Counted from the first letter of the stretch, positions 1 to 6,047 are shown. The stretch is 6,202 nucleotides of DNA from Bacteroidaceae bacterium (GCA_023227685.1 JALNVG010000147.1:1-6202), one strand, 5' to 3'. The notes: generated from the letters alone by a model not told the origin. Numbers and translations are program-made.

Positions 1-107
1 ACAATTTCACCTTGCTTCACATCAAAGGAAACATGACTTACAACAGTCCTTTTACTATACTTCTTCACTAAATTCTCCGTACGAAGTACTATCCTATCCT
101 CTTCCAT
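1..107 (-). CDS. lptB: LPS export ABC transporter ATP-binding protein LptB (5' part, runs off the left edge)
   Basis: Only the first 35 codons plus two bases are present; the gene continues beyond base 1. The ATG is at 107-105 and the product begins MEEDRIVLRTENLVKKYSKR, followed by a stretch ending in KQGEIV. This is the N-terminal beta-strand region of an ABC ATPase just ahead of the Walker A loop, which lies outside the window. The LRTENLVKKY...R.VV..VS..V..GEIV pattern is what I associate with LptB of Bacteroidetes. In that family LptB is the cytoplasmic ATPase of the LptBFGC complex and powers LPS extraction from the inner membrane. It is transcribed away from mlaE across a 75-bp intergenic region with its own -7-like box. 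Assignment to LptB rather than another ABC ATPase rests on the short N-terminus only, so a related ATPase remains possible. Confidence 0.75.
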   Translation of the reverse strand, partial: MEEDRIVLRTENLVKKYSKRTVVSHVSFDVKQGEI

Positions 108-125
108 ATTCTCTTATTTTTGCAG

Positions 126-133
126 CAAATATA
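126..133 (-). promoter_or_regulatory. Candidate -7 box for lptB
   Basis: On the minus strand this reads TATATTTG, a full match to the Bacteroidetes -7 consensus TAnnTTTG. It lies about 18 bases upstream of the lptB ATG, so the 5' leader would be only about 10-15 nt. I see no clear TTG/TTTG at the usual 19-21 base spacing upstream, so the -33 element is weak or absent. A short dyad, TTTGC-A-GCAAA, overlaps the box at 119-129. This is a consensus match only. Confidence 0.45.
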
Positions 134-155
134 CTAAAATCCAGCTGAAATAATG

Positions 156-163
156 TACATTTG
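156..163 (+). promoter_or_regulatory. Candidate -7 box for mlaEF
   Basis: The sequence TACATTTG matches TAnnTTTG exactly and ends 19 bases before the mlaE ATG, which predicts a start site near 168-171 and a short leader. No good TTG/TTTG is present at the usual spacing upstream. The surrounding 13-mer TGTACATTTGCAA (154-166) recurs exactly at the candidate promoter of the DUF177 operon on the other strand (5942-5954), which supports it being a real promoter core. Confidence 0.5.
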
Positions 164-182
164 CAAGTAAATAGTAAGAGAC

Positions 183-923
183 ATGATAAAAGCAATTAAA
201 ACGTTTGGAAAATACTTAATGCTAATGGGCAAAACATTCACAATTCCAGAACGGATGAGAATGTTTTTCAAACAGTATCTCAAAGAAATGGAACAACTTG
301 GGGTAAACTCCATTGGCATCGTATTACTGATTTCCTTTTTTATTGGGGCGGTTATAACCATCCAAATTAAGACAAATATTGAAAGTGCCTGGATGCCACG
401 CTGGACAGTAGGTTATGTAACCCGAGAAATCATGTTACTCGAATTTTCTTCGTCTATTATGTGTTTGATACTTGCTGGTAAAGTAGGATCGAATATTGCA
501 TCTGAATTAGGTACGATGAGAGTAACACAACAAATAGATGCCTTGGAAATCATGGGTGTCAATTCGGCCAATTATCTGATACTCCCCAAAATAATGGCCA
601 TGCTTACCATGATACCTATTTTAGTTATATTCAGCATTTTCTCAGGTATCATCGGCGCATTTTGCACCTGTTGGTTCGGTGGAATATTAAATGCCGTTGA
701 TCTGGAATACGGTATACAATACGAATTCAAAGAATGGTTTGTCTGGTCCGGCATCATAAAATCTTTCTTCTTTGCTTTCATCATTTCAAGTGTTTCCTCT
801 TTTTTTGGTTATACTGTAGAAGGGGGGTCCATCGAGGTCGGAAAAGCGTCTACTGATGCAGTTGTATGCTGCAGTGTATTGATTTTGTTTTCCGACTTAA
901 TTTTATCGAAAATATTAGCATAA
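183..923 (+). CDS. mlaE: Phospholipid ABC transporter permease MlaE (DUF140 family)
   Basis: This 246-residue protein has the usual MlaE length. In the family, MlaE is the inner-membrane permease that works with the ATPase MlaF and the MCE protein MlaD to move phospholipids between inner and outer membrane and so keep the outer membrane asymmetric. The sequence shows an amphipathic N-terminus (residues 1-35) and hydrophobic segments at about 43-63, 84-105, 132-165, 188-211 and 225-243. The family hallmark SELGTMRVTQQIDALE-type motif is at about 107-122, and a conserved GYTVEGGSIEVGKAST-type stretch at about 209-224 is also present. The ATG at 183 gives the expected MIKAI start and lies just after a -7-like box. 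The stop is followed after one base by the mlaF ATG, so the two are almost certainly co-transcribed and translationally coupled. No mlaD, mlaB or mlaC lies in the window. Assignment to the family is firm; lipid direction and specificity are inferred. Confidence 0.92.
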   Translation: MIKAIKTFGKYLMLMGKTFTIPERMRMFFKQYLKEMEQLGVNSIGIVLLISFFIGAVITIQIKTNIESAWMPRWTVGYVTREIMLLEFSSSIMCLILAGKVGSNIASELGTMRVTQQIDALEIMGVNSANYLILPKIMAMLTMIPILVIFSIFSGIIGAFCTCWFGGILNAVDLEYGIQYEFKEWFVWSGIIKSFFFAFIISSVSSFFGYTVEGGSIEVGKASTDAVVCCSVLILFSDLILSKILA

Positions 924-924
924 C

Positions 925-1695
925 ATGATAGAAATAAGAAACATAGAAAAACAATTTGAAGGCAAGACAATATTGAGTAATATCAACGCAACTTTCGCCA
1001 ATGGAATGACAAATCTGATTATAGGACAAAGTGGATCTGGAAAAACCGTTTTGATGAAATGTATAGTCGGTTTACTTGTACCAGACCATGGAGAAATTCT
1101 CTATGATGGACGAAATTTCGTACATATGGGTAAAAAAGAAAAAAAACAGATACAGAAAGAAGTCGGTATGATTTTTCAAAGTGCAGCACTCTTTGATTCC
1201 ATGTCTGTACTAGAAAATGTAATGTTCCCGCTTGATATGTTTAGCAATGACACACAACACAAACGGATTGATAGAGCAATGTTTTGTCTCGACCGTGTAA
1301 ATTTAAAGGGGGCAGAAAATAAATTTCCCGGCGAGATTAGCGGTGGCATGCAGAAAAGAGTGGCTATTGCTCGTGCTATTGCACTAAACCCACGTTATCT
1401 GTTTTGCGACGAACCAAATTCAGGACTTGATCCTAAAACGTCACTCGTTATTGATAACCTTATTCATGGCATCACAAAAGAATATAGTATGACAACAATC
1501 ATCAACACTCATGACATGAATTCAGTTATGGGAATAGGAGAAAAAGTAATTTTCATCCAAGAAGGTAAAAAAGAATGGGAAGGCACTAAAGACTGTATTT
1601 TTACATCACAAAACAAAAAATTAAGCGACTTTATTTTTGCTTCAGACTTACTCCAAAAAGTCAAAAAAATGGAGATAAATAACATGAAAGATTAA
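925..1695 (+). CDS. mlaF: Phospholipid ABC transporter ATP-binding protein MlaF
   Basis: This 256-residue protein is the ATPase partner of MlaE. Visible nucleotide-binding-domain elements in order are Walker A GQSGSGKT (34-41), Q-loop glutamine (about 85), ABC signature ISGGMQKR (138-145), Walker B ending LFCDEP (159-164), D-loop SGLDP (166-170) and H-loop histidine in NTHD (194-197). The methionine after SGG, in place of the usual Q, is characteristic of MlaF-type ATPases. It should sit on the cytoplasmic face and hydrolyse ATP to drive lipid transport. The gene starts one base after the mlaE stop. Its last eight codons and stop form the left arm of a long inverted repeat (1671-1716) that looks like a terminator, so the C-terminal residues MEINNMKD may be shaped by RNA structure as much as by protein function. 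All catalytic residues appear intact. Confidence 0.92.
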   Translation: MIEIRNIEKQFEGKTILSNINATFANGMTNLIIGQSGSGKTVLMKCIVGLLVPDHGEILYDGRNFVHMGKKEKKQIQKEVGMIFQSAALFDSMSVLENVMFPLDMFSNDTQHKRIDRAMFCLDRVNLKGAENKFPGEISGGMQKRVAIARAIALNPRYLFCDEPNSGLDPKTSLVIDNLIHGITKEYSMTTIINTHDMNSVMGIGEKVIFIQEGKKEWEGTKDCIFTSQNKKLSDFIFASDLLQKVKKMEINNMKD

Positions 1696-1716
1696 TCTTT
1701 CATGCTATTTATCTCC
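1663..1716. terminator. Bidirectional terminator between convergent mlaF and der
   Basis: Arms 1671-1693 and 1694-1716 are 23 bases each and complementary except for one A/C mismatch (1682 with 1705); the central 20 bases (1684-1703) are a perfect palindrome. On the minus strand the stem is followed by one A and then seven T (1669-1663), a typical intrinsic terminator for the der end of the operon. On the plus strand the stem is followed by a weaker T-rich stretch (TCCTATTTTAT), enough for a moderate terminator of mlaEF. The left arm lies inside the mlaF reading frame and includes its stop codon. Convergent gene layout fits this role. Confidence 0.85.
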
Positions 1717-1782
1717 TCCTATTTTATAAAAAGCAACAATAAAACGGCAAAAAGCCATAGCTAAATATCAGCAATAACAAGA

Positions 1783-3093
1783 TTATTTCTGACGAATAAA
1801 AATATTCACAGGATTACCTGTAAGAGTCCATTTTTCCCGCAATTTATTTTCCAGAAATCGTTTGTACTGTTCTCTCACATACTGGGGTAAATTGGCAAAA
1901 AAGACAAATGATGGAACCTGAGTATTAGGCAACTGCGTAATATATTTAATCTTAATATATTTCCCTTTATTCGAAGGAGGAGGATATGCCTCAATCAATG
2001 GAAGCAGCTCTTCATTCAAACGAGAAGTCGATATTTTTGTATGGCGATTTTCATAGACATTACGCGCTTCCTCAAGCACTTTTAATATGCGTTGTTTCGT
2101 CAATGCAGATCCAAAAACAATTGGAAAATCAACAAAAGGAGCAAAACGAGCACGTATAGCTTCCTCAAAAGTTTTAATCATCTTAGGAGATTTATCATCA
2201 ACAAGATCCCATTTATTTACAATGACTACCAATCCTTTCTGATTTTTCTGAATCAAAGAAAAAATATTTAAATCCTGACTTTCTACGCCTCGTGTTGCAT
2301 CAAGCATCAACACACAAACATCAGAAGCTTCTATAGCACGTATAGAACGAACTACCGAATAATACTCCAAATCTTCGCTTACCTTTTTTTTCTTACGTAT
2401 ACCAGCAGTATCAACAAGATAAAAATCGAAACCAAATTTATTATATCTTGAATATATAGAATCACGAGTTGTACCTGCAATATCCGTTACAATATTTCTG
2501 TCTTCACCGATAAAAGCATTAACTATTGATGATTTACCTACATTAGGACGACCTACCACAGCAAAACGAGGTATATTATCATCAAGAGATTCTTCTATCC
2601 TATCGAACTTACTTACAACAAAGTCAAGCAAGTCTCCCGTACCGCTACCAGTCATAGACGAAATGCAATACGGATCACCCAAACCAAATTTATAAAATTC
2701 GGCAGCATCATAAAGCAAATTATTGTTATCGGTTTTATTGGCTACTACAATAACCGGCTTATCTGTCTTCCTCAAGATTGCAGCCACTTGCAAATCAAGA
2801 TCAGCCACACCAGTCATTACGTCAACCACAAACAATATTACATCAGACTCATCCACAGCAAGTTTTACTTGTTTCCTGATTTCATCTTCAAATATATCAT
2901 CAGAATTCACAACCCAGCCCCCAGTATCAATAACTGAAAACTCTTGTCCACCCCATTCTGTTTTACCATATTGCCTATCACGTGTTGTTCCCGCTTGATC
3001 ATTAACAATAGCTTTTCCGCTACTTGTTAAACGATTAAACAAAGCAGATTTTCCTACATTAGGACGTCCAACAATTGCGACTATATTTCCCAT
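1783..3093 (-). CDS. der: Ribosome biogenesis GTPase Der (EngA)
   Basis: This 436-residue protein has two tandem GTPase domains and a C-terminal KH-like domain. Domain 1 has G1 GRPNVGKS (9-16), G2-region GTTRD (35-39), G3 DTGGW (56-60) and G4 NKTD (119-122). Domain 2 has G1 GRPNVGKS (181-188), GTTRD (207-211), G3 DTAG (228-231), G4 NKWD (293-296) and G5 SA (329-330). The KH-like region covers about 351-436, with the typical PPPSNKGKYIKIKY stretch near 371-384. Length matches the compact Gram-positive form; the C-terminal extension of the E. coli protein is absent. In the family, Der binds the 50S subunit and is essential for its late assembly. The ATG at 3093 gives the expected MGNIVAIVGRPN start. 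It lies 47 bases downstream of the era stop on the same strand and is the last gene of the operon. Confidence 0.97.
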   Translation of the reverse strand: MGNIVAIVGRPNVGKSALFNRLTSSGKAIVNDQAGTTRDRQYGKTEWGGQEFSVIDTGGWVVNSDDIFEDEIRKQVKLAVDESDVILFVVDVMTGVADLDLQVAAILRKTDKPVIVVANKTDNNNLLYDAAEFYKFGLGDPYCISSMTGSGTGDLLDFVVSKFDRIEESLDDNIPRFAVVGRPNVGKSSIVNAFIGEDRNIVTDIAGTTRDSIYSRYNKFGFDFYLVDTAGIRKKKKVSEDLEYYSVVRSIRAIEASDVCVLMLDATRGVESQDLNIFSLIQKNQKGLVVIVNKWDLVDDKSPKMIKTFEEAIRARFAPFVDFPIVFGSALTKQRILKVLEEARNVYENRHTKISTSRLNEELLPLIEAYPPPSNKGKYIKIKYITQLPNTQVPSFVFFANLPQYVREQYKRFLENKLREKWTLTGNPVNIFIRQK

Positions 3094-3140
3094 CGTCTTT
3101 TTATTATTTTACGGACTATCACAGTCCAATGAATACAAAA

Positions 3141-4025
3141 CTAATCCAATTCATAACCGAAATTATGCAACTCTTTATCGGAACTACGCCAATCCTTATC
3201 AACCTTTACATAAGTTTCCAAGAATATTTTTTTATTAAAAAAATGCTCAAGTTCATGTCTGGATTCCGTAGCTACCTTTTTTAATGCAAGACCACCTTTT
3301 CCAATGATGATACCCTTTTGTGATTCTCGTTCCACATATATTACTGCACGTATAAAGATTTTATAATCTTCCTCCTTGAATTCCTCTACTGCTACCTCTA
3401 CCGAATAAGGCACCTCTTCACTATAGTACAACAATATTTTACCTCGAATAATCTCTGTAACAAAAAAACGAGCTGGCTTATCAGTCCATTGGTCCTTTCC
3501 AAAATAAGGTGAAGCCTCAGGCAAAAGTGATTTTATACGTTTCATCAAATAATCCAAATTAAACTTTTGTGCAGCTGAGATAGGAATGATCTCCGCTTGC
3601 GGCATAATAGTCTTCCATTTATCAACTAAATCGCCTAACTTTTCCTGATCAGATAAATCAACCTTATTGATAAGCAAAAATATAGGTACTTTAAGCTGCT
3701 CCACCTTTTCAACAAAATCATTGTTTTTATCTGGAACTTCAACAACATCCGTCACATAAAGCAATATATCTGCATCAACTAACGCTGACTTAGAGAATGT
3801 CAACATTGACTCCTGCAATTTATAATTCGGCTGCAAAACCCCAGGAGTATCCGAAAACACAATTTGAAAATCATCTTCATTATAAATACCCATAATACGA
3901 TGACGTGTTGTCTGCGCCTTAAACGTTACAACCGAAAGTCTTTCGCCCATCAATGCATTTATTAAAGTAGACTTTCCTACATTAGGATTTCCTACAATAT
4001 TAACAAAACCTGCTTTATGACTCAT
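3141..4025 (-). CDS. era: GTPase Era
   Basis: This 294-residue protein has the normal Era length. The N-terminal GTPase domain shows G1 GNPNVGKS (12-19), G2-region QTTRHR (38-43), G3 DTPG (59-62), G4 NKVD (120-123) and G5 SA (150-151). The C-terminal KH domain carries the GIIIGKGG loop (about 238-245), which in Era binds the 3' end of 16S rRNA near the anti-Shine-Dalgarno region. In the family, Era is an essential 30S assembly factor that also touches cell-cycle control. The ATG at 4025 begins MSHKAGFVNIVGNPN as expected. On the transcript it follows fabH after 81 bases that contain a terminator-like hairpin, and it precedes der by 47 bases. I see no TAnnTTTG box directly upstream, so expression may rely on read-through or on a promoter I do not recognise. 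Confidence 0.97.
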   Translation of the reverse strand: MSHKAGFVNIVGNPNVGKSTLINALMGERLSVVTFKAQTTRHRIMGIYNEDDFQIVFSDTPGVLQPNYKLQESMLTFSKSALVDADILLYVTDVVEVPDKNNDFVEKVEQLKVPIFLLINKVDLSDQEKLGDLVDKWKTIMPQAEIIPISAAQKFNLDYLMKRIKSLLPEASPYFGKDQWTDKPARFFVTEIIRGKILLYYSEEVPYSVEVAVEEFKEEDYKIFIRAVIYVERESQKGIIIGKGGLALKKVATESRHELEHFFNKKIFLETYVKVDKDWRSSDKELHNFGYELD

Positions 4026-4046
4026 TTCACTACAATTTAATTTATG

Positions 4047-4079
4047 AAAAAAAACGCATCGAATAAGAAATAGGATGCG
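4047..4079 (-). terminator. Intrinsic-terminator-like hairpin between fabH and era
   Basis: Read on the minus strand, the arms CGCATC (4079-4074) and GATGCG (4060-4055) enclose a 13-base loop and are followed at once by eight T (4054-4047). A G-U pair and three A-U pairs can extend the base of the stem into the U tract. This has the form of a rho-independent terminator for transcripts leaving fabH. It lies inside a run of same-strand genes, so it may cause partial termination before era-der or mark the end of one transcription unit. Confidence 0.7.
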
Positions 4080-4106
4080 CTTTCATTATTATATCAATTA
4101 TGATCC

Positions 4107-5111
4107 TTAAGATTTCTCTGTATCATAACCCCATTTCATATACAAAGCTCCCCAAGTAAAACCTGCCCCGAAAGCTGTAAAAATAAGATTATCTCCTTTT
4201 CTTAATTTTTCTTCATAATCCCAAACACACAACGGCAGCGTAGCCGCACTGGTATTGCCATAATGTTCAATATTCATCAACATCTTATCCATAGGAAGCT
4301 CCAATCGATGAGCTACTGCCTCAATAATACGCCTATTAGCTTGATGAGGTATCACCCAATCTATACTATTTTTATCAAGATGATTTCTCTTAGCAATCTC
4401 AGCACTCGAATCAGACATGAGTGAAACGGCATATTTAAATACCGTACGCCCTTGCTGATAAATATTGTGCATTTTATTCTCAACTGTGAAATAAGAAGGC
4501 GGACATACTGAGCCTCCAGCTTTCATATGAAGAAAAGGAAGACCTTTTCCATCGGTCCGCAAATAGGAATCTAAAATTCCAAAATTATCGGTTGTTCCTT
4601 CCAATAAAAAGGCAGCTGCACCATCACCAAAAATCGGACAAACCGCACGATCAGAATAATCAACCATTGAAGACATTTTATCTGCGCCAACAATTATAAC
4701 CTTTTTATATTTACCTGATCGGATAAAATTAGCCGCTGTTTCCATCAAAAACAAAAAACCACAACATGCAGCTTGAAAATCGAATGCGAAAGCATTTTTT
4801 AGTCCAACCTTATCACATAAAATAGAAGCAGTTGAAGGAAAATGGTAATCAGGGGTACTGGTAGCCACTGCTATCATTTCTATTTCATCAGGATTTACTC
4901 CAGTTTTCTGTAAAAGTTGTTTTACTGCTTTACGCGCCATATAAGAGGTGCCAAGTCCCTCTTCACTTAAGATATGGCGTTCTTTAACACCTATACGAGT
5001 CATGATCCATTCATCCGTGGTATCAACCATTTTTGAAAGTTGCTCATTATCCAAGATATAATCTGGTACATATCCACCAACACCTGTGACTACTGCATTA
5101 ATTTTTTCCAT
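4107..5111 (-). CDS. fabH: Beta-ketoacyl-ACP synthase III FabH
   Basis: This 334-residue protein is a thiolase-fold condensing enzyme. In the family, FabH joins an acyl-CoA primer with malonyl-ACP to give 3-ketoacyl-ACP and so starts type II fatty-acid synthesis in the cytoplasm. The catalytic triad is visible as Cys116 in DFQAACCGF (111-119), His256 in PHQANR (255-260) and Asn286 in HYGNTSAA (283-290). The N-terminal GVGGYVPDYILDNEQL and TTDEWIMTRIG stretches are also typical. I chose the ATG at 5111, which gives MEKINAVVTG; the reading frame is also open one codon upstream at a TTG (5114), but the family start and codon preference favour the ATG. The residue after the catalytic Cys is a second Cys. 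Upstream is an AT-rich 13-bp stem-loop, downstream a terminator-like hairpin. FabH in a DUF177-rpmF-fabH order is widely conserved. Primer specificity (straight or branched) cannot be read from the sequence. Confidence 0.96.
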   Translation of the reverse strand: MEKINAVVTGVGGYVPDYILDNEQLSKMVDTTDEWIMTRIGVKERHILSEEGLGTSYMARKAVKQLLQKTGVNPDEIEMIAVATSTPDYHFPSTASILCDKVGLKNAFAFDFQAACCGFLFLMETAANFIRSGKYKKVIIVGADKMSSMVDYSDRAVCPIFGDGAAAFLLEGTTDNFGILDSYLRTDGKGLPFLHMKAGGSVCPPSYFTVENKMHNIYQQGRTVFKYAVSLMSDSSAEIAKRNHLDKNSIDWVIPHQANRRIIEAVAHRLELPMDKMLMNIEHYGNTSAATLPLCVWDYEEKLRKGDNLIFTAFGAGFTWGALYMKWGYDTEKS

Positions 5112-5133
5112 CAATTTTTTTTTATTACAATAA

Positions 5134-5173
5134 ATTTAATTTAGCCAAAGAAAAATCTCCGGCTAAATTAAAT
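5134..5173 (-). promoter_or_regulatory. Stem-loop in the rpmF-fabH intergenic region
   Basis: Arms 5134-5146 (ATTTAATTTAGCC) and 5161-5173 (GGCTAAATTAAAT) are perfect 13-base complements around a 14-base spacer. On the minus strand the structure lies 13 bases after the rpmF stop and 22 bases before the fabH ATG. Tract quality downstream is poor (TTATTGTAAT), so it is not a clean intrinsic terminator. It could be an attenuator, an RNA stability or processing element protecting the rpmF mRNA, or a DNA-binding site. The structure is seen directly; its role is inference. Confidence 0.6.
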
Positions 5174-5186
5174 AAAGCTAGGCTGG

Positions 5187-5372
5187 TTATACAGCAGCTT
5201 CTTTTTCCACAGCAAGTTTACCTCTATAATAGCCACAAGAGCCACAGACAGTATGATAAACATGCCATTCGCCACAATTAGGGCAAATAACTAATGTAGG
5301 AGCAACAGCTTTATAATGCGTTCTTCTCTTGGCTGTTCTCGTTTTTGATTGTTTTCTTTTAGGATGTGCCAT
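5187..5372 (-). CDS. rpmF: 50S ribosomal protein L32 (bL32)
   Basis: This 61-residue basic protein begins MAHPKRKQSKTRTAKRRTH, the standard L32 N-terminus that threads into the 50S subunit near the peptidyl-transferase region. A four-cysteine zinc ribbon is complete: Cys30 and Cys33 (CPNC), Cys43 and Cys46 (CGSC). This is the zinc-binding form rather than the cysteine-less paralogue seen in some bacteria. Length is normal and the start at 5372 is unambiguous. It follows the DUF177 gene after 26 bases on the same strand, the classic DUF177-rpmF pairing, and is followed by fabH. Confidence 0.97.
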   Translation of the reverse strand: MAHPKRKQSKTRTAKRRTHYKAVAPTLVICPNCGEWHVYHTVCGSCGYYRGKLAVEKEAAV

Positions 5373-5398
5373 TTTCTTTCTTTTTTTTGATTATTATC

Positions 5399-5932
5399 TT
5401 ATAGTTCTTTTAATTTGTTCCAGCGAGGATCAGAATCTTCATTAGCAACAGAAGATTTTTTTTCCTTCTTAATACACAAATGTTTATTTAATTCTTCTAC
5501 CATAAATGGATTACACAGGCCTATAGGATGTGAGTGTTTTAAAGGAATCGATAACATAATAAACTCATATATATACCATGATACGTTAATAACTCCTTGA
5601 TATTCATTTATAATTACCGTATCAGAACCATCATCGACTATTTTATCACCGAATTTGACCTTTAAGACATCAGAGTAATTGATTGATTGTTGCATGTCAT
5701 CTAAACACAAATCACAAGGTACGTAAACAAAACCGACTATTGTAAATATAAGTTTAAAAGTACCAAACTCCTCCAAAATCGACAAATCAACATGCACCTC
5801 ACCATTTCTTATCTCAGAGCCTTCAATTAGATTGAAGAAACTATTATCCAAGTCAAATGCAAAAGCTGCTGAGTGTTCACTCAAGCCTTTCAGGTCTATA
5901 ATATATTTATCTAATTTATCCAAAACACACAT
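5399..5932 (-). CDS. DUF177 / YceD family protein (putative 23S rRNA accumulation factor)
   Basis: With the start chosen here the product has 177 residues. DUF177 hallmarks are the central VPCDLCLDDM stretch with a CxxC pair (Cys73, Cys76) and the C-terminal DPRWNKLKEL. Members in bacteria and plants have been linked to 23S rRNA accumulation, and the gene almost always precedes rpmF, as here. The frame is open to an ATG at 6058, but I prefer the ATG at 5932 (MCVLDKLDKYIIDLKG): homologues start near this point, the extra 42 residues look like non-coding translation, and a promoter core lies inside that extension at 5945-5952. A TTG four codons further in (giving MDKLDKY) is a less likely alternative. 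His133, His135 and Cys140 could complete a metal site with the CxxC pair, which is inference. An acidic-basic linker near 150-168 varies within the family. Confidence 0.88.
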   Translation of the reverse strand: MCVLDKLDKYIIDLKGLSEHSAAFAFDLDNSFFNLIEGSEIRNGEVHVDLSILEEFGTFKLIFTIVGFVYVPCDLCLDDMQQSINYSDVLKVKFGDKIVDDGSDTVIINEYQGVINVSWYIYEFIMLSIPLKHSHPIGLCNPFMVEELNKHLCIKKEKKSSVANEDSDPRWNKLKEL

Positions 5933-5944
5933 TCTTAGCCGTTG

Positions 5945-5978
5945 CAAATGTACAAAAAATATACAACTTATACACAAA
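5945..5978 (-). promoter_or_regulatory. Proximal promoter of the DUF177-rpmF-fabH operon
   Basis: On the minus strand TTTG (5978-5975, at the end of a T run) is separated by 22 bases from TACATTTG (5952-5945), a perfect match to TAnnTTTG. The spacer is one base longer than the usual 19-21. The -7 box ends 12 bases before the ATG at 5932, giving a very short leader. The core 13-mer TGTACATTTGCAA is identical to that upstream of mlaE. If used, it excludes translation from the upstream ATG at 6058. Confidence 0.6.
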
Positions 5979-6016
5979 AAACTACTTCTTTTAATAAAAA
6001 TATAAGAATTAGTCGA

Positions 6017-6047
6017 CAAAGGTATAAAATCATCTCTAATATACCAA
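6017..6047 (-). promoter_or_regulatory. Distal candidate promoter of the DUF177-rpmF-fabH operon
   Basis: On the minus strand TTG (6047-6045) is followed by exactly 20 bases and then TACCTTTG (6024-6017), matching the Bacteroidetes -33/-7 consensus and spacing. It would start transcripts near 6010, about 75-80 bases upstream of the DUF177 ATG. An inverted pair GGTATA/TATACC (6021-6026, 6040-6045) lies across the spacer and may be chance. It sits just downstream of the rRNA terminator, where a fresh promoter is expected. Confidence 0.5.

Noticed and set aside
134..361. Minus-strand open frame of 75 codons overlapping mlaE
   Set aside because: It lies mostly antisense to the clear mlaE gene, and its protein has no recognisable motif.
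572..784. Minus-strand open frame of 70 codons inside mlaE
   Set aside because: It is an antisense shadow of a conserved membrane protein, with no supporting signal.
1750..1760. GGC-AAAAA-GCC mini-dyad in the der-mlaF interval
   Set aside because: Three base pairs are too few, and the stronger terminator nearby explains the region.
2723..2998. Plus-strand open frame of 91 codons inside der
   Set aside because: It is fully antisense to the first GTPase domain of Der; the Ser/Thr-rich product is typical of a shadow frame.
3113..3127. Small hairpin GGACT-ATCAC-AGTCC between era and der
   Set aside because: It has only five pairs and no U tract, and lies between two genes expected to be co-transcribed; chance is likely.
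3075..3284. Plus-strand open frame of 69 codons over the der-era junction
   Set aside because: It is antisense to the conserved era 3' end and der 5' end, and has no promoter or homology signal I can see.
5112..5114. TTG as the fabH start codon
   Set aside because: The adjacent ATG at 5111 gives the standard MEKINA start; the TTG adds only one residue.
5415..5600. Plus-strand open frame of 61 codons inside the DUF177 gene
   Set aside because: It is antisense to the conserved C-terminal part of DUF177 and has no independent support.
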